Assembly: GCA_020636495.1 (NCBI GenBank)
Contig: JACJXQ010000008.1
Span: 3,254,395 to 3,318,394 of the forward strand
Source: Chitinophagales bacterium
GTDB taxonomy: Bacteria > Bacteroidota > Bacteroidia > Chitinophagales > Chitinophagaceae
Reading direction: 5' to 3'
Length of the DNA: 64,000 nucleotides
In this document: piece by piece, positions 44,452-54,500 of the stretch
How positions within the stretch are numbered: position 1 is the stretch's first letter
How the letters are laid out: every line of letters begins with the position of its first letter
Program-made: the position numbers and the translations under genes
Notes under the pieces: generated by a model
The model's input: the letters and a program-made list of their open reading frames with translations, nothing else
Databases searched by the model: none
Told to the model about the DNA's origin: nothing

Positions 44452-45120
44452 CTATATTTCTTTTAACGCTTTTGCTATGTGCCAAATAAGGCGTTCTCTT
44501 GAACCAATATCTAAAGCTCTTTGGCCTGAGAGCATGCTTGTAAAGAATATTGAAGTTTGGTTCATAACTCCGTCTTCAATTATTATGTCTGTACCTATTT
44601 CGTCTGAAAATTCAATTGAGTATCCAAAGTCTTCGAATTCTGGAACCCTTGTTTCTTTCCTAATAAGCTGACGGGCAAGAGCATTAGAAACTACAATTAC
44701 TTTAGGATTATAATGTTCAAGCAATCTTTTAGAAAGCTTTAATTGGTCTTTCAAAAATTGCCTGCCAAATATATCCTTGAATAAATCATCAGTAATAATT
44801 GATTGTGCCGTTTCTCGAAATACAAAGCAATCTAGATGTGTCCATGTTACATCTCGTCCAAGCTTCTTTGACACTTCTGTCTGAATATTAGCAAATGGCT
44901 TTAGGTATGCAGGCTTTAAATTCTTGACAGAATATGTTTTTGAATTATCAATTACTCCGCTATATGATGGGTTTATTCCCATAAAAACAATATCCGGTGT
45001 TTCAATTTCATCAAACTGAAATAGATAGTTACGACTTAGTAGTTCTGTAAACTTAAACTCTAATTGATTTGAATATTTATTCCAAATCTTATCATATGCT
45101 GCAATTAATTCATCCTTCAT
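44452..45120 (-). CDS. Uracil-DNA-glycosylase-like superfamily protein
   Basis: The 222-residue protein has DIVFMGINPSYSG at residues 43-55, which resembles the GxDP/GINP active-site loop of the UDG fold. It also has a central VIVVSNALARQL strand and a late segment FFTSMLSGQRALDIGSRERL where UDGs carry their HPSP-like loop, here without the canonical His. So the fold is plausible but base-excision activity is uncertain. It lies 9 bases after the PD-(D/E)XK gene and is clearly co-transcribed. In a defence context it may recognise modified or uracil-containing phage DNA (inference). Confidence 0.6.
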   Translation of the reverse strand: MKDELIAAYDKIWNKYSNQLEFKFTELLSRNYLFQFDEIETPDIVFMGINPSYSGVIDNSKTYSVKNLKPAYLKPFANIQTEVSKKLGRDVTWTHLDCFVFRETAQSIITDDLFKDIFGRQFLKDQLKLSKRLLEHYNPKVIVVSNALARQLIRKETRVPEFEDFGYSIEFSDEIGTDIIIEDGVMNQTSIFFTSMLSGQRALDIGSRERLIWHIAKALKEI

Positions 45121-45129
45121 GGTGCCAAT

Positions 45130-45735
45130 TTAAAATTTTCGTTTAAGTTGTTTTTCTAAATATATTTTCACTTGCTCCTCTTCAATTATGCCTGCTAATT
45201 GTTCCCATAATAAAAAAATAACCGGAGTATCTAATTGTCCAATTAGACTACTTTGTGTTGAATATCTGAACTTTTGTTCTGTTATCAACAAAACCTGCAA
45301 TGGCGCCAAACCAGTTAACTTAGAATATTCAATTATTCTTGTTTGCACCTGTGTTATATCCTTTTTGAATGTGTAATTATCGTAGTATTTGCATTCTATT
45401 GAACAGAATGTTGTGCTACCAGATATTAGCACGTCTGACATTTCTCCATGGTCAAAATCATCTTTGTAGATTTGTTTTGGGTGGAAGTCAAACGTAACAT
45501 GCACATCTTCGTTAGCCAATTTTACTAATATCTCTCGTCCTACTTGGGCATCTCCAAATACAAAGTTCTCTTTGTTACAGTTGTTTTGGAGCAATTCAAA
45601 AAGTTGTGCTTTTCTTTGCTGATAACCAGTAACAAATTCATTTAGCACGTAGCCTCCTAATACCTTGTAGTATAGATTGCGTTCCTTATAAGATTCTATT
45701 TCATAGAAATTGTCTAGTTCTGTATTAAAAATCAT
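45130..45735 (-). CDS. PD-(D/E)XK-like nuclease
   Basis: The 201-residue protein shows the restriction-nuclease core as D101 in GEMSDVLISG, then E114 and K116 in CSIECKYYDN (D-x12-E-x-K), followed by helix residues ITQVQTRI with a Gln at about 129. That spacing fits the PD-(D/E)XK fold. Length is short, so it may need a partner for DNA binding. It overlaps the DUF2779 gene upstream by 11 bases and is followed after 9 bases by the UDG-like gene, so the three are translated together. Confidence 0.65.
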   Translation of the reverse strand: MIFNTELDNFYEIESYKERNLYYKVLGGYVLNEFVTGYQQRKAQLFELLQNNCNKENFVFGDAQVGREILVKLANEDVHVTFDFHPKQIYKDDFDHGEMSDVLISGSTTFCSIECKYYDNYTFKKDITQVQTRIIEYSKLTGLAPLQVLLITEQKFRYSTQSSLIGQLDTPVIFLLWEQLAGIIEEEQVKIYLEKQLKRKF

Positions 45736-47092
45736 TTGTTAACTTTTTAAGTTCGTTTAGTATTTGAACCATAGCAAGTGTGTCCAATTTGCAGTATTCG
45801 AATAGGTCTTTCGTGGTTTTCTCAATTAAGATTTCATCCGTTTCATTTCTCAGGTTGTAATAAATAGTACTCGCATCTGAGCCATTTGTAATATTCAGGT
45901 CTTCATAACTCAACTCAGGGAATATCACTGGTAATACTCTTTTGATTGAATATTTACCATTAAGCGCACTATTTTCATAATACTTTTTCCTGAAGGGAAC
46001 CATTAGGTCCACAAATCTGTCCTGAATCCCTGTTATTTGCTCTTCAAACTCAGGGAATTCCAATTTAAGCTCATTAAGCCTTGTGTTTTCAAAGGCTTTA
46101 TTATAAACCACAATAGAGCCATGGCCAGATACAGCATTCAATAATGTCTCTATAAATTCCCTAGTAGGGCTTGCACCAGGCTTACCTATAAATTGGTGAT
46201 GTTTGAGTGTTTTTTGTCCCTTGCTTTCTATATGTAAGGAGAATTGGAATGGCACTTGCCTGTAGGGCCAATGACCATCATGTTCTGGCACTGCAACCAT
46301 ATAGGTTTCAAAGTCCATATATTGTAGTGGATACACCAATTCTGATAGAAACTCATTAATCCCGCTAACATTAATATTGACTACCTGGTCTATTGGGAAA
46401 CATTCACTAAAGGGGTCAAGGTCTTTACAGTAGCCTATAAAGTCACAGTCATAAGGATTATTGCAGTGATTACCCATTTCAATTTCAGGTTCTTCATTTG
46501 ATGCTACAACCCCTTTAAGAACTTCAATCTGTCCCGCAATAGCATCCTGCATAGATAGTACATTATTCAACACCGATTCTATCGTAAAGAGCTGTTTTAT
46601 ATCCAAATCTCCAAACCTGACATACTTATTATTAAGGTGTATCACGCTGATGTCTGCAAGGTCTATCCCACAGTTGGTGATTACATGATATTGAAGGGCC
46701 ACATCCTGTATAAATATGTCTTTAACCTTCGTACTTGCCTTTACCTCGTATGCATACCATTTACCACCTTCGTTTACAAGTATGTCAATAGCTATCAAGA
46801 CTCCATCGTACTGAAAAGCCGCCTCATAAATAACCTTTTGTCCCTGCTCTATATATTTAGCGGTGTCTAACACTGATTGCTGAAAATTAAAATGGTCAAT
46901 AGGACTGGCATCCACACCTCCAGGGAATAAATTTCTTGCTAATTCTCCAACACTGATACCTTGTGAAAATGTAGACGATAAGCCTTCACTTTCTTCATCT
47001 CTTGCCTCATATTTATGTTTGTATAGCCAAAGATATTTATGGCATTGACATCCCTTTAAGAAGGTCGATTTAGATAGAATGTGACGAGTCAT
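45725..47092 (-). CDS. DUF2779 protein: Cas4-like Fe-S nuclease plus DEDD exonuclease domain
   Basis: In this 455-residue protein, residues 1-230 look like a Cas4/AddB-type nuclease. Cysteines at 15/17 and again at 210, 216 and 222 (CNNPYDCDFIGYC) could hold a [4Fe-4S] cluster. D103, E116 and K118 (AIDILVNEGGKWYAYEVK) form the PD-(D/E)XK site, with QYH near 134. Residues about 255-455 are the DUF2779/RNase H-like part: MDFET (D260, E262), D363 in RFVDLMVPF and D437 in CKLDTLAM complete a DEDD set. Both nuclease sites look intact. It overlaps the next nuclease gene by 11 bases. Confidence 0.8.
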   Translation of the reverse strand: MTRHILSKSTFLKGCQCHKYLWLYKHKYEARDEESEGLSSTFSQGISVGELARNLFPGGVDASPIDHFNFQQSVLDTAKYIEQGQKVIYEAAFQYDGVLIAIDILVNEGGKWYAYEVKASTKVKDIFIQDVALQYHVITNCGIDLADISVIHLNNKYVRFGDLDIKQLFTIESVLNNVLSMQDAIAGQIEVLKGVVASNEEPEIEMGNHCNNPYDCDFIGYCKDLDPFSECFPIDQVVNINVSGINEFLSELVYPLQYMDFETYMVAVPEHDGHWPYRQVPFQFSLHIESKGQKTLKHHQFIGKPGASPTREFIETLLNAVSGHGSIVVYNKAFENTRLNELKLEFPEFEEQITGIQDRFVDLMVPFRKKYYENSALNGKYSIKRVLPVIFPELSYEDLNITNGSDASTIYYNLRNETDEILIEKTTKDLFEYCKLDTLAMVQILNELKKLTNDF

Positions 47093-47142
47093 AGAAATGT
47101 GTATAATGAATCAAATAAATATAGTCAATTATGCAATTTGTA

Positions 47143-47724
47143 TCAGGTATTTACACCGGTAAATAATTCAAATTCAACTTCAATAGGAATCAAATCTCCT
47201 ATTGCATTCCGTATTGCAATTTGATATTCATTGTATGTTGCATAATCATCAATACGGCTCCAGCTACCTTCAATTTCTTCTACACAATATGGCTCTTCTC
47301 TGAATGCCTTTTGAATGATATTATCAATTGGAATATGGAAAAATTTGTAGTTGGAAGTAATACCAGGGACATATTCTTCTCCAAATGTCAAAAGGTATTT
47401 AAGTGTCATATTAATCCATTTCTGAGATTGACCAGTTTTTAAAATAGTATCACTGCACTTTTCTAATTTTTCACAAATACTTTTATGCCATTTAGTAAAT
47501 TCTTCTTGGTCAACTATTTGGGTATGTAATAGTATTGAAACCTCTTCCTTAATTATATCTGACAGCTTAATCTTTAGAGTTTCCCACTCACCGAGACCTT
47601 GTGGGAGGTTTCTTAGGGTTCTGTTAAAATCTCGATAAGCCCGGCTGATTGCTAAATCAAAATAATTAGTGCCTTTCCCAAAATAAAGCCTAATAAGAAA
47701 GTCTTTTATTGTTTTTTCGTCCAT
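47143..47724 (-). CDS. Hypothetical protein in the defence gene run
   Basis: The 193-residue protein has no signal peptide, membrane segment or metal motif that I can see. It is helical with a conserved-looking C-terminal half (GQSQKWINMTLKYLLTFGEEYVPGI). It lies 42 bases after the WYL regulator and 50 before the DUF2779 gene, so it belongs to the same transcript. No family recognised. Confidence 0.65.
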   Translation of the reverse strand: MDEKTIKDFLIRLYFGKGTNYFDLAISRAYRDFNRTLRNLPQGLGEWETLKIKLSDIIKEEVSILLHTQIVDQEEFTKWHKSICEKLEKCSDTILKTGQSQKWINMTLKYLLTFGEEYVPGITSNYKFFHIPIDNIIQKAFREEPYCVEEIEGSWSRIDDYATYNEYQIAIRNAIGDLIPIEVEFELFTGVNT

Positions 47725-47766
47725 GATATTATTCTATACAAGCAAACATTTCAAATGTCAAACCTG

Positions 47767-48684
47767 TCATTTATATTTGAAGAGCGTTGTTTCCAATTCA
47801 TTCTTTACTTGTGTAACTAATGATTTAGGCTCAAGTATTTTTATTGTCTCACCATACGATAGCAATTCCATTATGAGGTCCCATGTAATATATACAATAA
47901 GACTAATTCTCAATTCTTCATCATTATCAACTAAAATCTTTTGCGACCTGTGTAACGGTAATGACTTAACGTATTTTCCTTGGATGGGATTTAATGAAAT
48001 TTCTACTTTCTCTGGCTTTGCATCAGTTGGAGCTATAATGCCAAATGCGTGAAAATGCATATTCTTTACATAATCACTTTTAGATGATTTAAATCGTTTT
48101 GAAGTAATTGTCAATTCTGTCATCCTATCCAAAGCAAAGGTTTTAACTTCTAAATTTTCATCTTCACCAATGACGTACCACCTATTTTTGAATTCCTTCA
48201 AAAGTAGTGGGCGAAGTTCTCGTGTTCTTGAATTGCCATCCCAATACTTCTCATAATCAAACATAACCGCAAACCTATTTTTAATGGCATGAAGTAACCC
48301 AAGTATATTTTCTGTACCTGCTCGTTTTTTATCTTCAAAGTGTATATATCCTGAAACATGACCCGCCATATTTAGTGAACTAAATAAATCAAAGGCCTCA
48401 ATTATCTTCTGAAAACTCATATTTCCTGCAATATCTTCAACTATATGATAGCCTTTATCCTTTGTTGAATATTCAATAATTAAACCAAAAACAGACCTTA
48501 TTTCTCGAATATCACGCTGCAAAGTTCGCTTTGAAAAGCCTACATATAGCTCCTCATCTTGAACCGACAGAAACTCAAGTTGATTAGATATATAAGCTTC
48601 AATCTCTTCATATGAAGAGTATGGCTTTATCCTCAACTTCTTGATGATAAGCATGTACCGTGATATGTAACCTCTTTTAGACAA
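47767..48684 (-). CDS. WYL-domain transcriptional regulator
   Basis: The 305-residue protein has a winged helix-turn-helix at the N-terminus (about 1-90, with SKRTLQRDIREIRSVFGLIIEY), a WYL domain near residues 130-215 (RPLLLKEFKNRWYVIGEDENLEVKTFALDRM) and a C-terminal WCX-like extension. WYL regulators are frequent controllers of phage-defence loci (BREX BrxR, CBASS CapW and others), thought to sense nucleic-acid ligands. It lies 3 bases after the DUF262 gene, in the middle of the run rather than at its head, so it may regulate an internal promoter or the whole locus. Confidence 0.86.
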   Translation of the reverse strand: MSKRGYISRYMLIIKKLRIKPYSSYEEIEAYISNQLEFLSVQDEELYVGFSKRTLQRDIREIRSVFGLIIEYSTKDKGYHIVEDIAGNMSFQKIIEAFDLFSSLNMAGHVSGYIHFEDKKRAGTENILGLLHAIKNRFAVMFDYEKYWDGNSRTRELRPLLLKEFKNRWYVIGEDENLEVKTFALDRMTELTITSKRFKSSKSDYVKNMHFHAFGIIAPTDAKPEKVEISLNPIQGKYVKSLPLHRSQKILVDNDEELRISLIVYITWDLIMELLSYGETIKILEPKSLVTQVKNELETTLFKYK

Positions 48685-48687
48685 AAT

Positions 48688-50391
48688 TTAAAATGTATCT
48701 AATACAAATTGTTTAAGAATATTTTTTCTTTCCTCTATTTTAGATTTATTCCAAACTAAATCATCCTTAGTCAATTGTTGAATTATTCGTTGTTGAGCCA
48801 AATAGTTATAAGAGGCTCTTTTGTCTTTAAAAGGTCTATTGCTTGCTGAACCGTTATGCGGCTTTGACAGCAATAGGAAATTCCCAAGGCTGTTTTTATA
48901 TTCATTATGAAACTCTTCATCATACTCACAATAACCAGCTTCCACTCCACCAATTTTCGGTTCAGTTTGAGGCGCAATGTGTTCCAATTCTGGTTTTTCA
49001 ATTTTATCATAACGAGTTAATCGATAACCACCTTTGCCACCAGACTCAAGGTAACATTCATATTTCCACAATAAAAATGTTGCAACATTATGGGAAATGT
49101 CTCCATTTAACGCATTTGAAAAGTATAAATTATTCCAATGAGCCCAGTACCATGAATTTTTGTCAACATCCTTCATCCAGTTAATATGATTTATTATCAC
49201 AGAAACATCTGGGTTTGTATTAGAAAAGCCTTTGTATACTTGATTTAATCTAGAAACTACATCTGCCCTTGTGCCAATAATTCTATGTCGAATTATTAAT
49301 GACTCAAGACTTCTACATAGCTCACATAAGTCACTCTTAGATAAACCGAATTGATAGCACTTAATAATAAACGGTATTGCAACACCAATTCTACCTAACA
49401 TGATGATAGAGTGGATATCAATATATTCTTTTTCATCATCATTAAAGAATTCTGTCAAGTATGTAAATACACTCGAAAGTAAAAAGGTGAATTCTTTTAT
49501 GAATTCTATTGAGCCATCTTTCTCCAATATTTTATCTATTCTTTCAAGAGGATTACCAAAGTCAAGATTATTGAAGAATACTCTTAATGAATAAATCAAT
49601 ACATCATCTTCATTTATTCGATATTCAATCATTGATATCGATTTGTAAATTTCCTCGAATTTATTTTTGATATCTTCTAAAATCCCTTCAGTCTCTTCTC
49701 CACCATATAGATGAACATTAAACATAAATTGCGCTTTAATTATTTCAAGATTTGAAGGCTTTTTACCGCGATTGTTCTGAAAAATAAACATTTGAATTGC
49801 CTCAGATTCATTGTTAACAACATGAGTTGTACAAGTCGCATTGCGTATGATTGATAAGTAATCTATCAGTACTTCTTCGTCTTTAGCTTCTAAAAATTGG
49901 CTGAAGTAGTCATAAGCATCAGCAATTCGCTTACATGAGACTGTTTTTATTCCTACTCTATCTTTCTTTCTTTTATTTAAGACATAATCTTTAAAAAAAT
50001 CGTTGTCGTAATCAACAGTTCGAAACCAGTACTTTTGTCCTCTAACAATCATATCTTCAAAAATTTGTTGCTCGTCATCAGTAAGAGCTCGTAAGCTTTT
50101 TAGCGTAGAAAAAATTGTTGATACGAAAATTACAATAGTAGTAAGGCGCTGTTGACCATCTATAACTGCATATTTTCTGTTTTCTTTATCTTCAAACAGA
50201 AAATGCCCGAAATAATAGGGTTGTTTTGTTCGACTCTTTTTATATTCAGTTAAATCTGAAAGAAATATATTGACATGATTACCATTACCTTCGGAGTCAA
50301 TTTCAGTCTCCCACGAATAGGCTCGTTGATAGGTTGGTACATAAATATTGTTTCCTAAGAAAAGGTCTGAGATTACATTTGATGCTTTCAT
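48688..50391 (-). CDS. GmrSD-like DUF262/DUF1524 restriction protein
   Basis: The 567-residue protein starts with a DUF262 ParB-like domain: YQRAYSW at 21-27 and DGQQRLTT at 78-85, the NTP-binding/hydrolysis signature. The C-terminal 150 residues are DUF1524, an HNH-like nuclease: LEHIAPQ, then NSLGNFLLLSKPHNGSASN and FKDKRASY. This is the single-chain GmrSD type that cuts glucosylated or otherwise modified phage DNA (type IV restriction; established for the family). Both halves look intact. It sits 35 bases after the AAA+ gene and 3 before the WYL regulator. Confidence 0.88.
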   Translation of the reverse strand: MKASNVISDLFLGNNIYVPTYQRAYSWETEIDSEGNGNHVNIFLSDLTEYKKSRTKQPYYFGHFLFEDKENRKYAVIDGQQRLTTIVIFVSTIFSTLKSLRALTDDEQQIFEDMIVRGQKYWFRTVDYDNDFFKDYVLNKRKKDRVGIKTVSCKRIADAYDYFSQFLEAKDEEVLIDYLSIIRNATCTTHVVNNESEAIQMFIFQNNRGKKPSNLEIIKAQFMFNVHLYGGEETEGILEDIKNKFEEIYKSISMIEYRINEDDVLIYSLRVFFNNLDFGNPLERIDKILEKDGSIEFIKEFTFLLSSVFTYLTEFFNDDEKEYIDIHSIIMLGRIGVAIPFIIKCYQFGLSKSDLCELCRSLESLIIRHRIIGTRADVVSRLNQVYKGFSNTNPDVSVIINHINWMKDVDKNSWYWAHWNNLYFSNALNGDISHNVATFLLWKYECYLESGGKGGYRLTRYDKIEKPELEHIAPQTEPKIGGVEAGYCEYDEEFHNEYKNSLGNFLLLSKPHNGSASNRPFKDKRASYNYLAQQRIIQQLTKDDLVWNKSKIEERKNILKQFVLDTF

Positions 50392-50426
50392 TATTAGATA
50401 TTTTTTCTGACTTTAAATTAAACATT

Positions 50427-51536
50427 TTAATCTCTTGAGAAACCTATACTTCGTCGTTCTCTTGATTGGACAGTATTTGTTTCATGCTGATTGTATATGC
50501 AAGCTAGGGGCATTGGATTAGAAATTACTGATTTGAAGCCCAGTTTGTCTGAAAGTACTTGAGATTTTACCTTATCCAGCTCACTAAATTTGTATTCTGC
50601 AATCAGTCTACCCTTTCTGGTTAAAGCTTTATCTACCTTAGATATATCAGTATTAAAGGAACATATAACCTGGATATTGAGACAATCGGAGAGTAATCCA
50701 TCAGAAATGTTCAATAACGCGGATACAGGTGAGTCCCCATTGTATTCTCTGTCAACTATTACCTTTTCAGCATCTTCAATTACAAAAATGGAGTTTGGAT
50801 TATCTATAAGAATAGAAATCACATCCGGATTGGTAATTGCGGTAGCCATGTTTGGCGGAAGAAATATGACATTCTTTCTCACCTTAGTTAGTAAATACCT
50901 GATATATGATGTTTTGCCTGTTCCTGGCTTACCATATAGTAGTACTAATCCTTTATCATTCTTCTTTCGTAACCGTCTAAGTATTGTTTTGTGGATGTCT
51001 TTAAAGTCGTCATTATAATGAGTATTAATGTTGACACTTTTACTATTAAGTTTGAGCAACTTAGTGTCTATACCAAACCTTGTATTAACCAGAAGTGAAA
51101 TAAAAGGGACATTTCTTTTCCTCTTAAACTTGTGTTCACTGATTTGCCCGGCAATCTTTTCAACTATACTAATGTCAGTTTTGCGAAATAGGAACCTTAC
51201 TATTGACTGTTGTGTATCAAAGTCTACTATCAGGTCGTCATAAAGAAAAAAGAAAATATCATCAAATTCTGGAGGCTCTTTGTCATCAACCTGTATCTTA
51301 TTAAAATAGACGTTCTTTATTTCAGATTTGTACTCTAACTCAAACCATTCCAAAGCAGATTTACAATCTATAGAAATTGCATTGATAAAATTTGGCACAG
51401 TATTAAAGTGGGCTATAAAGAGCAAGCATTCATCAACATAATTCCCTCTACCATCTGCAATAATAGATGCTAAATTGAATTGATTTGAAGGCTTTAAAAG
51501 TTCAGCCTCATTATTCTGATATACCTGTAAATTCAT
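50427..51536 (-). CDS. AAA+ ATPase
   Basis: The 369-residue protein has an unannotated N-terminal 190 residues (strand-rich, with FFFLYDDLIVDFDTQQS) and a C-terminal AAA+ domain: Walker A GKPGTGKTS at 202-210, Walker B FVIEDAE at 251-257, sensor-1 Asn in CSFNTDISKV, and arginine finger candidates in ALTRKGRL. The arrangement resembles BCS1/ClpX-like AAA proteins. It lies 62 bases after the DUF499 gene. It may couple energy to the neighbouring GmrSD-like protein or remodel a phage complex; both are inference. Confidence 0.8.
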   Translation of the reverse strand: MNLQVYQNNEAELLKPSNQFNLASIIADGRGNYVDECLLFIAHFNTVPNFINAISIDCKSALEWFELEYKSEIKNVYFNKIQVDDKEPPEFDDIFFFLYDDLIVDFDTQQSIVRFLFRKTDISIVEKIAGQISEHKFKRKRNVPFISLLVNTRFGIDTKLLKLNSKSVNINTHYNDDFKDIHKTILRRLRKKNDKGLVLLYGKPGTGKTSYIRYLLTKVRKNVIFLPPNMATAITNPDVISILIDNPNSIFVIEDAEKVIVDREYNGDSPVSALLNISDGLLSDCLNIQVICSFNTDISKVDKALTRKGRLIAEYKFSELDKVKSQVLSDKLGFKSVISNPMPLACIYNQHETNTVQSRERRSIGFSRD

Positions 51537-51598
51537 TTAATAGCTAATTTGCTACAAAGTAAACTTACAGGTACGCCAAACCGTGTCGCCGCTAAATA

Positions 51599-54500
51599 CT
51601 ACTTTTCTTCTTCAAGGTTCAACCCTAATTGTTTAGCAGACTCTTTTATTATTTTATACTCCTGACTGTTCTCTGTGATTATTTTTGAAGGCTTTGTTTT
51701 ACCTGATATTTTGATTTCAATCTGAACATCATTGTGTATTAGTTGCTGAATAAAGCTTGAATATATCTGCGTATAATATTCAAGTGGTATATGTCCAGAT
51801 ACAGTAAGCGACTTTATTATTGTTGTTGTTGAAGTATCAGAATCATTATTTGTACTTGGTGTATTGATATTATTGTTACCTACACCTTGAGTTGATGGAG
51901 CTGTTCCTGCTGGAGAAGTATCTCCAGCAGGTTGCTCAACAGGAACTTCTGATTTGTCAATTAGCCAATATGTTTCGTCCTGTACATCAAAGAATGGAAC
52001 AATTTTTTTGTAATAGAACTCTGTAAAGTTTTTTCCATTTCCCGCAGCCACGCAAAACTCACCTTGATTATTATACCGTTCAAGGCTACTCTGAACTGCA
52101 TCAATATTTCTAACCATTGGCTTGTCATCATAGCGAATGAAAGCATCGTAAATGTCTTTTACTTTTACAGGGTAGCCAGGAGAAGGTAGCAATCCATTTT
52201 TCCTTAGGGTGTTTATACCCACAGAATCTAACATCCATTCCTCATTCTTCAACAAATCAAGCAAGTTGTCGTTTATCTGTCGCTCTATTGTCAATGCAAA
52301 CTCTTTTGCAACGATTGTCTCAACTCCATTTTTTGCCGAATGCTTTATTAATATGCTGTAAGCAGAAACTAAAGATTGATTTACTTGTTTTGTAGCCTCT
52401 TCAATCTTACGTTTAATGTCATCCTTCTGGTCTCTTTCCAATTGATTTCCATAATCAGCATTGATTTTAGTACAGGCCAAATACTCCCTTACATCAGCCT
52501 GTAACTTACTATAACCTACTTCTGAACAAACAAGAAACAATAATGTATTTCTGTAAATTCTATCACTATTCCCTCTTTTAAGTGCAAGACTTTCAATTTT
52601 AGGCTTTGTGTTTCCGTTTACCGTATCTGGATTCGCATAGTACTTTGGGCTAAGTATGACTAACGTCGGCTTCTGTTGTTCAGCAATATCGTCATCAGGG
52701 GCAACTATTGCTCTGCCAAATAATTGAAGGTTATTTGTTTGCTCCCTTAACCTTTTTACAATTTCAGATTCAATATCAATCGGCTTAATATCACCTTTAG
52801 TTTGATTAATAAGGATATTAATGTTTGGCTTGGTATGGAACCAATACCTTTTTTGTCCGGTTGTGCTGTAGTATAGGTAGTGTGCTTTGTTTTCAAGTTG
52901 GTCTAATGCGGCATTAATACTATTGTGATTAAACCCATTTGGCTTTAGAACTTGTAGTTTAATATCAGCAATACTAACTCCTTTGTTTGCTCCATCACTA
53001 CCCAAAGTATTCAAAAGTATTACTGCTGATATACCTTGAGTCAGATACCAGTCTCCATATTCTTTAATATCACTGTCTATCTTAAACGCATTTGACGAAC
53101 TACCTGAAACATCTGCAGTAATTACTGCATCATAGCCGTTCCCTTCCAGTTTCTTAAGTTGGCCACTTAATGCATCCAGGTTGCTAAAATTAATATCAGA
53201 TGGATGTATCAACAGATTGCTGCCGGGTAAAGATTGCTGTCTTTTCCAAAGGTCACTCACTATAGCAGCTAATAAGCGTAATACTCCCCTGGTTCGTTGG
53301 AAATCATGATTACTTGCCCACCTAATTCTGAAAATATCTATCAGTTCAGGATGAAACGGATACGCCTTCGCAATTTTCTTTTTATACTCGACTTTATAGG
53401 CTTCAGATGGGAGCTCACCAGTCATGCTATTATAAAGCATTTCATATTCTGCAACAGCAAATTGTATGATAGATTCATCAGCAATATCTTCAAACAATCT
53501 TCTTCTTATAACTTCAAATATTTCATCTTTGGTAACAGGTAATGTATCTGCAGCAATTCTGCCTACGCGAGTTTGCAAAACATTTAATACTGTTTGAGCC
53601 TCCAATGTAGTACCAATCTCTTGAGGGCTCGCTGGCAAAGTAATCACTGCGACACAGTTATTGGTTTCAGCGATAGCTTGTGTAAGCTCCCCCATAAAAC
53701 TAATTGTCTGGTCTGCAAGAGTATTGTTACCTACTTTCACTCCTCCCGCCTTCACGCAATAATCCGCTAACTCATCTATAAGTATCAAAGCAGGCTTGCA
53801 ATGCTCTAATACTTTTTTGAATAACCCTCCAGGAGCAACCTTTTGTTCGTCATTTGCCTTTATAATATCATATGCAGATTTACCTCCTAATTGGTAGGCT
53901 AATTCTCCCCAAACTGTATTAATATGGATTCCGTCATCAGTTGTTCTACCAGTAGCTGCATCATTTGTTGTATTAGTAAATACAGCAATATTGGCACTGT
54001 CGAATTCAGGCACACCGGTTGCTTTAATAATGTCTGCCGTATCAGCACTATTCTCAGCTTTTTTGCCCATTTTGGCAAGGTGAAAGAGGCTAATCAAAGT
54101 GTGTGTTTTACCACCACCGAAGCCTGTTTGTAAGCTGATTACTCTATTCTCTGCATCTTCGTTACCATTCAATCCCTTCACTACTCTTTTAGCAATAGTC
54201 TTTAAGCCTTGAGTAACATAGGTTTTAGAAAAGAATAAGGCTGAATTGCTATAAACAGAGTTCCCCCTGTCTAAGGCTACTTCTGCAAGGTTAGCTGCAA
54301 ACACACTTTCATCTAATCTACCTGAGCGTATATCAAGATGAGGCGACACCACCCTGAACCAAGGCTGTGCTGTAGTAGCACTTACCGTTGATTTTAACTC
54401 TTGCTCGTCTTGTGCATTGCGTAGCTTACTCAATTCCTCTTCCAACTCCGTCATGCCAAGTGTTTTGGCAATACTTGTCATGTTTATCCATGCTTTTGTG

